From the NCBI RefSeq assembly GCF_049615385.1, contig NZ_JBMZFL010000023.1: 27,299 bases of DNA. One strand, 5' to 3'. A program made the position numbers and the translations under genes. The DNA is from Aequoribacter sp049615385 (GTDB taxonomy: Bacteria > Pseudomonadota > Gammaproteobacteria > Pseudomonadales > Halieaceae). Below, in pieces: positions 15,450 through 23,600 of this stretch; the stretch's first letter is position 1, and every line of letters starts with the position of its first letter. The notes beneath the pieces are model-generated. The model saw nothing but the letters and a program-made list of their open reading frames with translations. It ran no database searches and was not told where the DNA came from.

Positions 15450-15775
15450 GCTGGGAAACTGACTATTTTGGCGGCGCTAAGACTGGCTTCTACCCAACTG
15501 GCATGCCCAGCGATTTCGATCTCGGGGGGTATATCACAGTTTGGTAGGGCGCTCATGCTACCGGAGCATACCCAAAGCTGGATCTGGTGGTCATGTGCAA
15601 GCTTGAGCCAGCGACTGAGAATGTCTGAGTGTTGCGGTTGAGTAACCTCTACAGCATCGCCGGCAAAGTAGATAACACGGATCTCAGCTCTTTGTGCTAG
15701 TGCAGCGCAAAAGGCTTCGGCATGCACGTACGTGGTAGAGCCGGGGGGCGAGGCAACAAGAATTGCGTGGGTCAT
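15446..15775 (-). CDS. tusD: TusD/DsrE-like sulfurtransferase subunit
   Basis: 109 residues, slightly shorter than the 128 of E. coli. Strand 1 AILVASPPGSTTYVHAEAF (4-22) matches the TusD opening with its small-residue turn; IRVIYFAGDAVEV (32-44) is strand 2. The probable sulfur-carrying cysteine is C70 in QLWVCSGSMSALPN, aligned with the active cysteine of TusD. The C-terminus WVEASLSAAKIVSF matches the usual LAEASLxxDRVVxF. Order after yccA and before tusC/tusB equals that in Pseudomonas. ATG at 15775 sits directly against the T run of the yccA terminator, with no ribosome binding site. No tusE gene follows; trmA is there instead. Confidence 0.8.
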   Translation of the reverse strand: MTHAILVASPPGSTTYVHAEAFCAALAQRAEIRVIYFAGDAVEVTQPQHSDILSRWLKLAHDHQIQLWVCSGSMSALPNCDIPPEIEIAGHASWVEASLSAAKIVSFPA

Positions 15776-15797
15776 AAAAAAGCGCCCGAAGGCGCTT
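15776..15797 (-). terminator. Intrinsic terminator after yccA, abutting tusD start
   Basis: On the minus strand: AAGCGCC, loop TTCG (a stable tetraloop), GGCGCTT and a T run of six, ending at the base before the tusD ATG. The stem spans 15781-15796. Confidence 0.85.
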
Positions 15798-15801
15798 GGG
15801 T

Positions 15802-16479
15802 TTAGTCGTCGCTACCGGTCAATGCGGTGAGCAGGTGCAGCATATGAATGAACAAATTGTAGATGTTCAAATACAGCGACACCGTTGCTCTGATGTAGTT
15901 AGTTTCGCCGCCATTAATGATTCGGCTGGTATCAAACAAGATCATACCTGACATGATCATGATCACCGCCGCTGAAATGGTCAGTGACAGTGCGGGGATG
16001 GCGAGGAAGATATTAGCGATCATGGCCACGACGGCGACCAGCAAGCCCACCATTAAGAAACCGCCCATGAACGAGAAGTCCTTGCGTGTGGTCAAGGCAT
16101 AAGCTGACAGGCCGAAAAAGACCAAGGCGGTACCGCCAAGCGCTTGCATGACCAAGGCAGAGCCATTGGGTAGCGACAGATAGGCTGTCAACATCGGGCC
16201 AATGGATGCGCCCATAACGGCAGTGAAAGCAAAGATCGCGACAAGACCTTTGCTGGTATCCGCCATTTTGTTGACCACGAAAAGCAAACCAAATCCTACC
16301 AGCATTAATATCAATGCGGCGCCCTGACCCAAGCCAATCGCCATGGATATGCCCGCGGATACGGCGCTCACAACAAGAGTCATTGCGAGTAATAAATACG
16401 TATTGCGAAGCACCTTATGCGTGCTGACCAGCGATTCCACCTGGGCATTTGCGTGAGTGTAAACCGGTTTTCCTTGCAT
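15802..16479 (-). CDS. yccA: Bax inhibitor-1/YccA family membrane protein
   Basis: 225-residue inner-membrane protein with about seven hydrophobic segments from residue 27 to 218. The opening VESLVSTHKVLRNTYLLLAMTL is the usual YccA start. The family's later motif region is at ALTTRKDFSFMGGFLMVGLL (about 127-146), and the last helix pair contains ILFDTSRIINGGETNYIRAT near 184-203, with the aspartates of the BI-1 fold's calcium/proton-sensing region. E. coli YccA is an FtsH substrate and modulator. ATG at 16479 has AGGAG upstream. It heads the minus-strand unit with tusDCB and trmA, but a strong terminator follows its stop. The same adjacency with tusD exists in Pseudomonas. Confidence 0.92.
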   Translation of the reverse strand: MQGKPVYTHANAQVESLVSTHKVLRNTYLLLAMTLVVSAVSAGISMAIGLGQGAALILMLVGFGLLFVVNKMADTSKGLVAIFAFTAVMGASIGPMLTAYLSLPNGSALVMQALGGTALVFFGLSAYALTTRKDFSFMGGFLMVGLLVAVVAMIANIFLAIPALSLTISAAVIMIMSGMILFDTSRIINGGETNYIRATVSLYLNIYNLFIHMLHLLTALTGSDD

Positions 16480-16529
16480 CGTTGTACTCCTAGAAATTCA
16501 TGAATGCGTGCTTTCTTAGCACATCCTTA

Positions 16530-16557
16530 ATAATAGTGACCCTGCGGGAAATTTCCA
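16530..16557 (-). promoter_or_regulatory. Candidate yccA promoter
   Basis: On the minus strand TGGAAA (plus-strand 16552-16557), 16 bases, then TATTAT (16530-16535), about 50 bases before the yccA ATG. The match is 4 and 5 of 6 to the sigma-70 consensus. Confidence 0.4.
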
Positions 16558-16570
16558 GTGTTATCGAACG

Positions 16571-16594
16571 AAAAAACCGGCCTAAAGCCGGTTT
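16571..16594 (-). terminator. Intrinsic terminator of the small exported protein gene
   Basis: On the minus strand AAACCGGC, loop of five, GCCGGTTT followed by further T (plus-strand A run from 16571). It begins 17 bases after the stop at 16612. Confidence 0.85.
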
Positions 16595-16611
16595 CTCGAA
16601 ATGATGGTAAG

Positions 16612-16950
16612 CTACAGGCTAGGTGTTAGTAATTGCCAAGCTGCGGTGTTGTCTGCCATCACGGTATATTGGTACGCAACACGTGTTCCGTGCGGCAAAT
16701 CTTGAAGTTTTTCGGCTTGCGCTTCTTTAATCATTAGCGGTTGGCCGCGCGATAGATCGCAGGACGCTTGCCGCGAAGCGGGTTTGGCAGATTTGAAATC
16801 GACGTATACGTCTAAGCCGCGTTGTTCTGCCTTGGCTTTGTTGACTACACCTTTCAAGATGCAGCTTTGTTTGGCCTCGTCAGCCATTGAAGGCACCGCA
16901 ATTAACGCAAGTGCTGAGGTTAAGCCCAATAATGCTACTTTTTTTAACAT
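16612..16950 (-). CDS. Small exported protein of unknown function
   Basis: 112 residues. Residues 1-23 are a clear signal peptide (MLKKVALLGLTSALALIAVPSMA, cut before DEAKQS). The mature part of about 89 residues has two cysteines (C30 in QSCILKG and C64 in ASCDLSRG) that could form a disulfide in the periplasm. It is rich in Lys, Ala and Gln and ends with a Trp-containing strand. I do not recognise a family. ATG at 16950 has CAGGAG nine bases upstream, and a strong terminator follows, so it is a single-gene unit. It is divergent from prpE across a 246-base gap and reads as a real gene because of its signal peptide, ribosome site and terminator. Confidence 0.8.
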   Translation of the reverse strand: MLKKVALLGLTSALALIAVPSMADEAKQSCILKGVVNKAKAEQRGLDVYVDFKSAKPASRQASCDLSRGQPLMIKEAQAEKLQDLPHGTRVAYQYTVMADNTAAWQLLTPSL

Positions 16951-16993
16951 GTCTAGTACTCCTGTTGAAGTTATCTGTCATCTCGACAGTTTC

Positions 16994-17036
16994 ACAGCTT
17001 TGTCACTTAATTTTCATGTAAGTGTCATTAAGCTGT
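16994..17036. repeat. Imperfect inverted repeat in the prpE divergent gap
   Basis: ACAGCTT (16994-17000) and CACTTA (17004-17009) are mirrored by TAAGTG (17019-17024) and AAGCTGT (17030-17036). The arms differ by two bases in length. It lies 44-86 bases before the small exported protein gene, so it could be an operator or a hairpin in its leader. Confidence 0.45.
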
Positions 17037-17125
17037 AACAATTCAAAGATACGCCCTTCTGCAGTCGTCGTCAATATCTTGTGAATTATTGATTTCAAGT
17101 AAGTTCGACAGTCGACTATGGTCGA

Positions 17126-17155
17126 TTGCTGTGGCTCACTGTCAAACGCTATAGT
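17126..17155 (+). promoter_or_regulatory. Candidate prpE promoter
   Basis: TTGCTG (17126-17131), 18 bases, TATAGT (17150-17155), giving a leader of about 35 bases before ATG 17197. The -10 is good, the -35 weak. Confidence 0.45.
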
Positions 17156-17196
17156 GAACAAAAATCGGCAACCAGTTTTACTTACAGAGGCCCTTG

Positions 17197-19089
17197 ATGA
17201 GCAAGATCTACGACGCGGCGTACCAACAAAGTTTGGACGACCCCAATGGTTTTTGGAGGCAGGCTGCAAAGGGGATATCGTGGTCGAAGACGCCGTCCAC
17301 CATATTGGATGCTACCAACCCGCCAGTGTATCGCTGGTTTAGTGACGGTGAGCTGAATACCTGCTTTAACGCCTTAGATCGGCATGTGCGTGCCGGTCGT
17401 GGGGAGGCTACCGCCTTGATTTACGACAGTGCGATGACGGGTGAGCAGCGGCGTTATTCTTATTCAGAACTGACTGAGCTCACCGCACGTTGCGCCGGTG
17501 CAATTCAAAACCTTGGTGTAACGAAAGGAGACCGAGTTTTAATTTATATGCCTATGATTGCAGAGGCGGTCGTGGCTATGCTGGCTTGCGCAAGGATTGG
17601 TGCCGTTCATTCCGTCGTGTTTGGCGGTTTTGCTGCCAATGAGTTGGCCAAGCGCATTGACGATGCCGCACCGACGCTGGTGATTGCTGCCTCATGCGGG
17701 CTAGAGCCAAGTCGGATCGTACACTATCAGCCACTGCTTGAAGAGGCGCTCGGTCTCAGCGTGCACGAGGTTCCCAAGGTGCTGATGGTGCAGCGCGATG
17801 CGTGGCAAGCGCCCATGCGCGAAGGGCGTGATTACGACTGGAGCGTCGAGGTGCCAAAAGCGCCTATGGCTGATTGTGTGAGCGTAGCGGCGACGGACCC
17901 GCTCTACATTCTCTATACCAGCGGGACCACAGGGCAGCCCAAAGGTGTGGTTCGGGACAACGGTGGGCATGCCGTCGCGTTACACTGGAGCATGCAGCAT
18001 ATTTATAATGTTGGCGAAGGCGAGGTGTTTTGGGCGGCGAGTGACGTAGGTTGGGTCGTCGGGCATTCCTACATCGTTTACGCACCGTTGTTGGCGGGTG
18101 CGACGACTCTGATGTACGAGGGTAAACCCGTGGGCACGCCAGATGCGGGCGCGTTCTGGCGTGTGATTGAACAGTATCATGTGAAGGTTTTGTTTACTGC
18201 ACCCACCGCATTCCGAGCGATAAAAAAAGAGGACCCAAAAGGTGAATTGCTGCTGAATTACGCGACCGATTCGCTAAGTGCCTTATTCTTGGCGGGTGAG
18301 AGAACTGATCCAGACACGTTGCACTGGGCGCAGCAGAAATTGGGTGTGCCGGTGGTTGACCATTGGTGGCAGACGGAAACCGGCTGGGCGATTTGTGCCA
18401 ATTGCTTAGGCATACAAGAACTGCCGGTCAAGGATGGTTCGCCGACGAAACCGACGCCCGGCTGGAATTTGTGCGTGCTGGACGACGAAGGAAACCCTTT
18501 GCCACCCGGAGAACTCGGCTCGTTAGCGGTGAAGTTGCCGCTGCCGCCGGGTGCCTTCCCTACCTTGTGGAATGCCCCTGACCGTTTCATCGAGAGCTAT
18601 TTGGCCGCTTTCCCCGGTTATTACAATACCGGTGATGCGGGCATTATCGACGAAGAGGGCTACGCATTTATTCTGTCTCGCACCGACGACATCATTAATG
18701 TCGCGGGACACCGCCTGTCGACGGGCGGAATGGAGGAGGTGCTCGCAGATCATCCCGACGTTGCCGAATGTGCCGTGTTAGGTATTGCGGATGCGATGAA
18801 AGGTGAAGTGCCCATGGGGCTGGTTGTGCTGAGCGCAGGCGTAACCCGAGATCACGCGGAGATCGTGAACGAATTGGTGCAGAGTGTTCGTGATCGTATC
18901 GGTCCCGTGGCCGCGTTTAAACTTGCAGCTGTGGTCGAGCGATTGCCAAAAACTCGTTCAGGTAAAATTTTGCGCGCTACCATTCGTAAAATGGCAAATG
19001 GTGAGAGCGTAACGGTACCTGCGACCATCGATGATCCCGCTATTTTGATAGAAATTCGCCAAGTGCTCGATACCCTGCTACGGCGATAG
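17197..19089 (+). CDS. prpE: Propionyl-CoA synthetase (PrpE type acyl-CoA ligase)
   Basis: 630-residue adenylate-forming ligase making propionyl-CoA (or other short acyl-CoA) from acid, ATP and CoA; E. coli PrpE has 628. Motifs in order: FGGFAANELAKRIDDAAP near 145-162; P-loop-like YTSGTTGQPKG (240-250), followed directly by VVRDNGGHAVAL, the wording characteristic of PrpE rather than Acs; HWWQTETGW near 389-397; the hinge and A8 region TGDAGIIDEEGYAFILSRTDD near 479-499; and the catalytic lysine K590 in RSGKILRATIRK, which acetylation normally switches off. ATG at 17197 is chosen over the TTG one codon earlier because AGAGG is 7 bases upstream. It is monocistronic; the TauE gene converges 15 bases after its stop. 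No prpBCD genes are in the window. Confidence 0.94.
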   Translation: MSKIYDAAYQQSLDDPNGFWRQAAKGISWSKTPSTILDATNPPVYRWFSDGELNTCFNALDRHVRAGRGEATALIYDSAMTGEQRRYSYSELTELTARCAGAIQNLGVTKGDRVLIYMPMIAEAVVAMLACARIGAVHSVVFGGFAANELAKRIDDAAPTLVIAASCGLEPSRIVHYQPLLEEALGLSVHEVPKVLMVQRDAWQAPMREGRDYDWSVEVPKAPMADCVSVAATDPLYILYTSGTTGQPKGVVRDNGGHAVALHWSMQHIYNVGEGEVFWAASDVGWVVGHSYIVYAPLLAGATTLMYEGKPVGTPDAGAFWRVIEQYHVKVLFTAPTAFRAIKKEDPKGELLLNYATDSLSALFLAGERTDPDTLHWAQQKLGVPVVDHWWQTETGWAICANCLGIQELPVKDGSPTKPTPGWNLCVLDDEGNPLPPGELGSLAVKLPLPPGAFPTLWNAPDRFIESYLAAFPGYYNTGDAGIIDEEGYAFILSRTDDIINVAGHRLSTGGMEEVLADHPDVAECAVLGIADAMKGEVPMGLVVLSAGVTRDHAEIVNELVQSVRDRIGPVAAFKLAAVVERLPKTRSGKILRATIRKMANGESVTVPATIDDPAILIEIRQVLDTLLRR

Positions 19090-19104
19090 TGCGATCGGAG
19101 TCAA

Positions 19105-20070
19105 CTAGTTCGAGAGATCTTTTAATTTTATTAGTAAGCCCCAAGTGGTCGCGGCTAGCACGATCAGTAGTAGGACACTGAGAGGGCTTAAGTACTGTCG
19201 CTCAATCAGTAAAAACCACGCAAACTGGGCTAGGCACAGCACGGATACAATGGCGATATTTGTTCTGGGCGCAAGTCGCGAGACGACGAGTACCCCAAGC
19301 GGCGCACCCAAAGCTACCACGGGGGCTGCCGTCAGCCATTGCTCTATGACCCCAGGTGACCAAGCGCCGCTTAGCGTTTGTAAGACACTGCCATAAACGG
19401 ATGCGTACGCCATAATCACAACGGATGTGGGAATGGCGATCGCAATATTCGCTCGATACATCAGTATGAGCGTGCTGTAGACCAACATGTCGATACCAAC
19501 ACCGGTAAACGCGACGGTTGTTAGCCCTCCGATGATTCCTAGCAGAATCCCGACTCGTAAGTCGGTGCTTTGATGATGAGAGATGAATCCCGTTTGTTGC
19601 CGCAACTCGCGGCCATAGCGCAGGTGATAGATACCAAAGCTGGCCCAAAGAACGGAGAATAAGGCTTTAACCGCAAACTCCGAGACCCAGGGTGAAATTG
19701 CGAATAAGCCGATAGGCAAGCCGAGCGTGACGCCGATAATGCTACCTTTGAGAACTGTGCGTGCTAGCGCTTGTTTGCGACACCATATCAGCAAACTCGC
19801 ACTGGTCATCCCGATTGATTGAACGGCCAAGCTGAAGTCGCGGCCTACATGCGTAGGATAGTCGAAGCCAAATACCAGAACGGGAAAGCCAACCGTGCCG
19901 CCTCCCATGGGGGTTGAGCCGGCAAAATAGCTTCCTAGCGCCATACTGAGGGCGATCGGCCAGTGTTCGCCGAGCAAGTGCCAGGTGCCAGAACCCAGGA
20001 AATACGCCGCCCATGCGCCGTAAAATACCACCAAAAAGCATAACCACGGGCCATACTGTCGAATGTTCAC
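19105..20070 (-). CDS. TauE/SafE family membrane permease
   Basis: 321 residues with about eight hydrophobic segments. The two halves of the TauE/SafE fold are visible: GSYFAGSTPMGGGTVGFPVL near 47-66, and the second copy GIIGGLTTVAFTGVGIDMLV near 178-197. Members export sulfite, sulfoacetate or related organosulfonates, but many have unknown substrates, and the SxPMGGG form is a distinct branch. Start is GTG at 20070, overlapping the regulator's TGA as GTGA, so it is translationally coupled to the Lrp-type regulator gene. There is no close ribosome site. It may move an amino acid-related compound under that regulator; that is inference. Confidence 0.85.
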   Translation of the reverse strand: MNIRQYGPWLCFLVVFYGAWAAYFLGSGTWHLLGEHWPIALSMALGSYFAGSTPMGGGTVGFPVLVFGFDYPTHVGRDFSLAVQSIGMTSASLLIWCRKQALARTVLKGSIIGVTLGLPIGLFAISPWVSEFAVKALFSVLWASFGIYHLRYGRELRQQTGFISHHQSTDLRVGILLGIIGGLTTVAFTGVGIDMLVYSTLILMYRANIAIAIPTSVVIMAYASVYGSVLQTLSGAWSPGVIEQWLTAAPVVALGAPLGVLVVSRLAPRTNIAIVSVLCLAQFAWFLLIERQYLSPLSVLLLIVLAATTWGLLIKLKDLSN

Positions 20071-20555
20071 TGGATATCGGCTCGCACGGGGATTGCGGTT
20101 TCGGCTTTGACCTCTTCAATGACCACATACGTATGAGTCTGACTCACGAGGGGTATTGTCGCGAGCTTTTCACCTAGGAAACGCTGGTAGTGCTGCATAT
20201 CCGTGCAGCGTATTTTTAACAGATAATCGAACCCGCCGGCGACCATGTGGCATGACTCGACCTCCGTTATGCCCTTCATGAGTTCGTTAAAGGCTTTTAA
20301 ATTGGCGGTGCTGGTGTTCGTCAGTAAGACTTGTATAAAGGCAAGCGTATTGGCTTTGAGTTTATTGCCGTCGGCCAGTGCAACGTAACTCTTGATGTAG
20401 CCTTCTCGTTCTAAACGTCGGACGCGCTCTAAACACGGCGTGGGCGACAGAGCAACCTTCTCCGCAAGTTCGACATTCGAGATCCGACCATTTTTTTGGA
20501 GGATTTCGAGTAGCTTACGGTCTATTCGGTCCAGCGGTTTCTTTTTGTTGGTCAT
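20067..20555 (-). CDS. Lrp/AsnC family transcriptional regulator
   Basis: 162 residues, close to E. coli Lrp (164) in length and wording. The N-terminal helix-turn-helix is at 8-60 (LDRIDRKLLEILQKNGRISN, then LSPTPCLERVRRLEREGYI, the recognition helix). The C-terminal RAM domain (about 65-150) contains ECHMVAGGFDYLLKIR-like text (ESCHMVAGGFDYLLKIR), the effector-binding and octamer face. ATG at 20555 is chosen because an open frame to 20981 runs through putA. It lies divergently 95 bases from putA; Lrp-type activators of proline dehydrogenase (PutR) occupy this same place in Agrobacterium and Rhodobacter, so it is probably a proline-responsive regulator of putA and of its own operon. A global Lrp cannot be excluded. 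Confidence 0.93.
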   Translation of the reverse strand: MTNKKKPLDRIDRKLLEILQKNGRISNVELAEKVALSPTPCLERVRRLEREGYIKSYVALADGNKLKANTLAFIQVLLTNTSTANLKAFNELMKGITEVESCHMVAGGFDYLLKIRCTDMQHYQRFLGEKLATIPLVSQTHTYVVIEEVKAETAIPVRADIQ

Positions 20556-20650
20556 AGGTGCAGAGCTAAATATCAAAAAGTAGGTCAATAATAGCGAATA
20601 ACTCTGGCGAAAGCTTGCCATCATGCGCGAAAGTTCTTGAGGAGATGAAT
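20556..20650. promoter_or_regulatory. Divergent control region, Lrp-type regulator / putA
   Basis: 95 bases between opposite starts. An AT-rich core at about 20570-20604 is the kind of flexible DNA that Lrp proteins wrap. GAGGAG (20639-20644) is the putA ribosome site and selects ATG 20651. No firm -35/-10 pair can be given. Confidence 0.5.
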
Positions 20651-23600
20651 ATGTCAAATACTGTCGTTGCTGTTGACGGTGTACCGGGGTACACGATCGC
20701 TCCAGACGAACATGCGTGTGTCGAGCATTTGCTACAGATCTCGGCTTTGAGCGAAGAGCAACGTCAGGCGATTGTGGAATCGGCGATCGCGATGGTTGAA
20801 GCCTGTCGATCGCAAAGTCACAAGGCGGGCACGCTCGATGCTTTTTTGCAGGAATTTGGTCTATCGAACAAAGAAGGTATTGCACTGATGTGCCTTGCGG
20901 AAGCGCTACTGCGCGTGCCTGATGAGGAAACCGCTGATCGTTTGATTGCCGAGAAATTGAGTTCGGGCGATTGGAGTTCACACAAAGGGCGCTCGGAGTC
21001 CGCTTTTGTCAATGCTTCAGTGTGGGGCTTGATGTTGACGGGCTCAATCGTATCGCTCGACAAATCAGTGACCAACGATACGGGCGATTGGATGCGACGG
21101 CTGGGCGCCCGACTGGGTGAACCTGTGATTCGAGCAGCAGTATTGCAAGCGATGAAGATAATGGGCGGGCAATTTGTTTTGGGCCGGACGATAAAAGAGG
21201 CGCTCAGTCGTACGCATAAAGCGTTCAGACATGGCGGGCGATTTTCGTTTGATATGTTGGGTGAAGGCGCGCGGACTGCGGAGGACGCAGAGCGGTATTT
21301 TCAATCCTATCGGGACGCGATCGCGGCGATTGTCGACAAGCGCAGCGGTCTTGGTGCCATCGAGAGTGACAGTATTTCTGTTAAAATTTCAGCCTTGCAT
21401 CCGCGCTACGAAGAGCGGCAGTCAGCGCGCGTCATGGGCGAGCTCTACCCGAAGCTGTTGTCATTGGCGGAGTTTGCTAAGTCAGGCGGCATAGGCTTGA
21501 GTCTCGATGCCGAAGAATCGGAGCGGCTGCAGCTGTCGATGCGTTTATTTGCGCGGTTGGCCAACGAGCCAAGTTTGCGTGGATGGAACGGTCTGGGCTT
21601 TGTATTGCAAGCCTACCAAAAGCGCGCCGTAAGCGTGACACACTGGCTAGCCGACCTGGCGCAACAGACGGGTCGGATAATTCCCGTGCGACTGGTTAAG
21701 GGAGCCTACTGGGATCGTGAAATCAAACACTCGCAGGAACTCGGCCTTCGCGATTACCCCGTGTTTACTCGAAAGTGCCATACCGATTTGTCTTATCAGG
21801 TGTGTGCTGAATCTTTGCTGAGTTACCCTGAGTTGTTGTATCCCCAATTCGCAACCCACAACGCGCATACCATTGCACTGGTACTGGCGTGTGCTAAGCC
21901 TGCACAAGCATTCGAGTTTCAGCGCTTGCACGGCATGGGGCATTTGCTCTACGAGACTCTTGGTGCGCAGCGGCCTGAGGTGCCGGTTCGCGTTTATGCT
22001 CCAGTGGGTCAACATCGAGATTTACTCCCATACCTGGTTCGACGATTGCTTGAAAATGGTGCGAACTCATCCTTCGTCAACCGTTTTCTTAATGCTCAGG
22101 TTCCGCCCGCAGACTTGGTAGAAGATCCTGTTGCCACCACGCAGATGCAATCTGTTTATCGTCACAAGAAACTGCCGGTACCCAGCGCTTTGTACGCGAG
22201 TGAAACTTACTCCTGGGTGAATGCCAGTGGTGTTGATTTGCAAGATGCGAGTCACTATCCAGAATTTGAGCAGGCGATCGGGCGAGTAAGAGCACATCCT
22301 ATCACTGCCATTCCAACCGCTCGGGTGCATGCAGTACACGAAGATATCACCAGTAAACCGATAGTGAGCCCCGCAGAGCAAACACTGGAGGTGGGACGCG
22401 TTGTTGAGGCAACGATTGACGACGTCGATCTTGCGATCGCCCGCGCGGTGGCCGCGTGGCCAAATTGGATGCGAGTCAGCGTTGACGCAAGGTCGCAAGC
22501 TCTCGAAGCGGCTGCCGAGACACTTGAAACGCAGTTATTCGACTGGGCCGCGTTGATCAGTCTGGAGGCGGGCAGAACGCTTGATGATGCGATCTCTGAG
22601 GTTCGTGAAGCCGTTGACTTCTGTCGTTACTATGCGCAGCAGGTCCGGCGCCTATTTGGTCAGCCCCTCGTCTTACCCGGACCCACAGGAGAGACGAATC
22701 GCTTGGTTTGGCAGGGCCGCGGGGCTTGGGTGTGTATTAGCCCCTGGAATTTTCCGCTTGCCATTTTTATCGGGCAGGTAGCGGCCGCACTGGTTGCCGG
22801 CAATACCGTGTTAGCGAAGCCTGCAGAGCAGACGCCCCTGATCGCTCACAAGGCCGTTACCTTGTTACACGAGTGTGGAATTCCCACTGAGGTACTCCAG
22901 TTAGTGCCGGGTAATGGCGCCGTGGTCGGAAAAGCACTGGTGAGGGACTTTAGAATTGCCGGTGTTGCCTTCACCGGTAGCACGGAAACCGCGCAGGGAA
23001 TTAATCGTGCGCTGGCGGCAAAGAATGGTCCTATTGTGCCGTTTATCGCTGAGACAGGGGGCATCAACTGCATGATTGTCGATGCCACCGCACTGCCAGA
23101 ACAAGTCGTCGATGATGTGATGGTATCTGCGTTTCAGAGCGCTGGGCAGCGCTGTTCTGCCTTGCGAGTCCTGTACTTACAAGAGGATGTGGCTGACAGA
23201 ATCATCACGATGTTGCGGGGCGCGCTCGCCGAATGGCGGGTGGGTCATCCTTGGCGTCCCGAGTCCGATATGGGGCCTTTGATTGATGAAGAGGCGGCGC
23301 GGCAAATACGTCATCACATTGAGCAGCTTTTGCAAACCGAAACATTGCTTGCCAAGTCCCCCGTGACGAACACTGGGCACTCCGGGTACTACATTGAACC
23401 CCACGTGTTTGGGATCAGTCGTCTCGATCAGCTTAAACGCGAAGTGTTTGGACCCGTACTGCACGTTATTTCATACAAAGCCTCCGAAATCGAGCAAGTG
23501 CTGCAAGATATCAATGAGTCGGGCTACGGCCTTACCTTAGGGGTGCACAGCCGTATCGACGGCTTTGCGCAACAAGTATTTGCCAAGACACGGGTCGGCA

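Noticed and set aside
20556..20981. N-terminal extension of the Lrp-type regulator
   Set aside because: It runs through putA's start antisense; Lrp proteins are about 160 residues and begin at ATG 20555.
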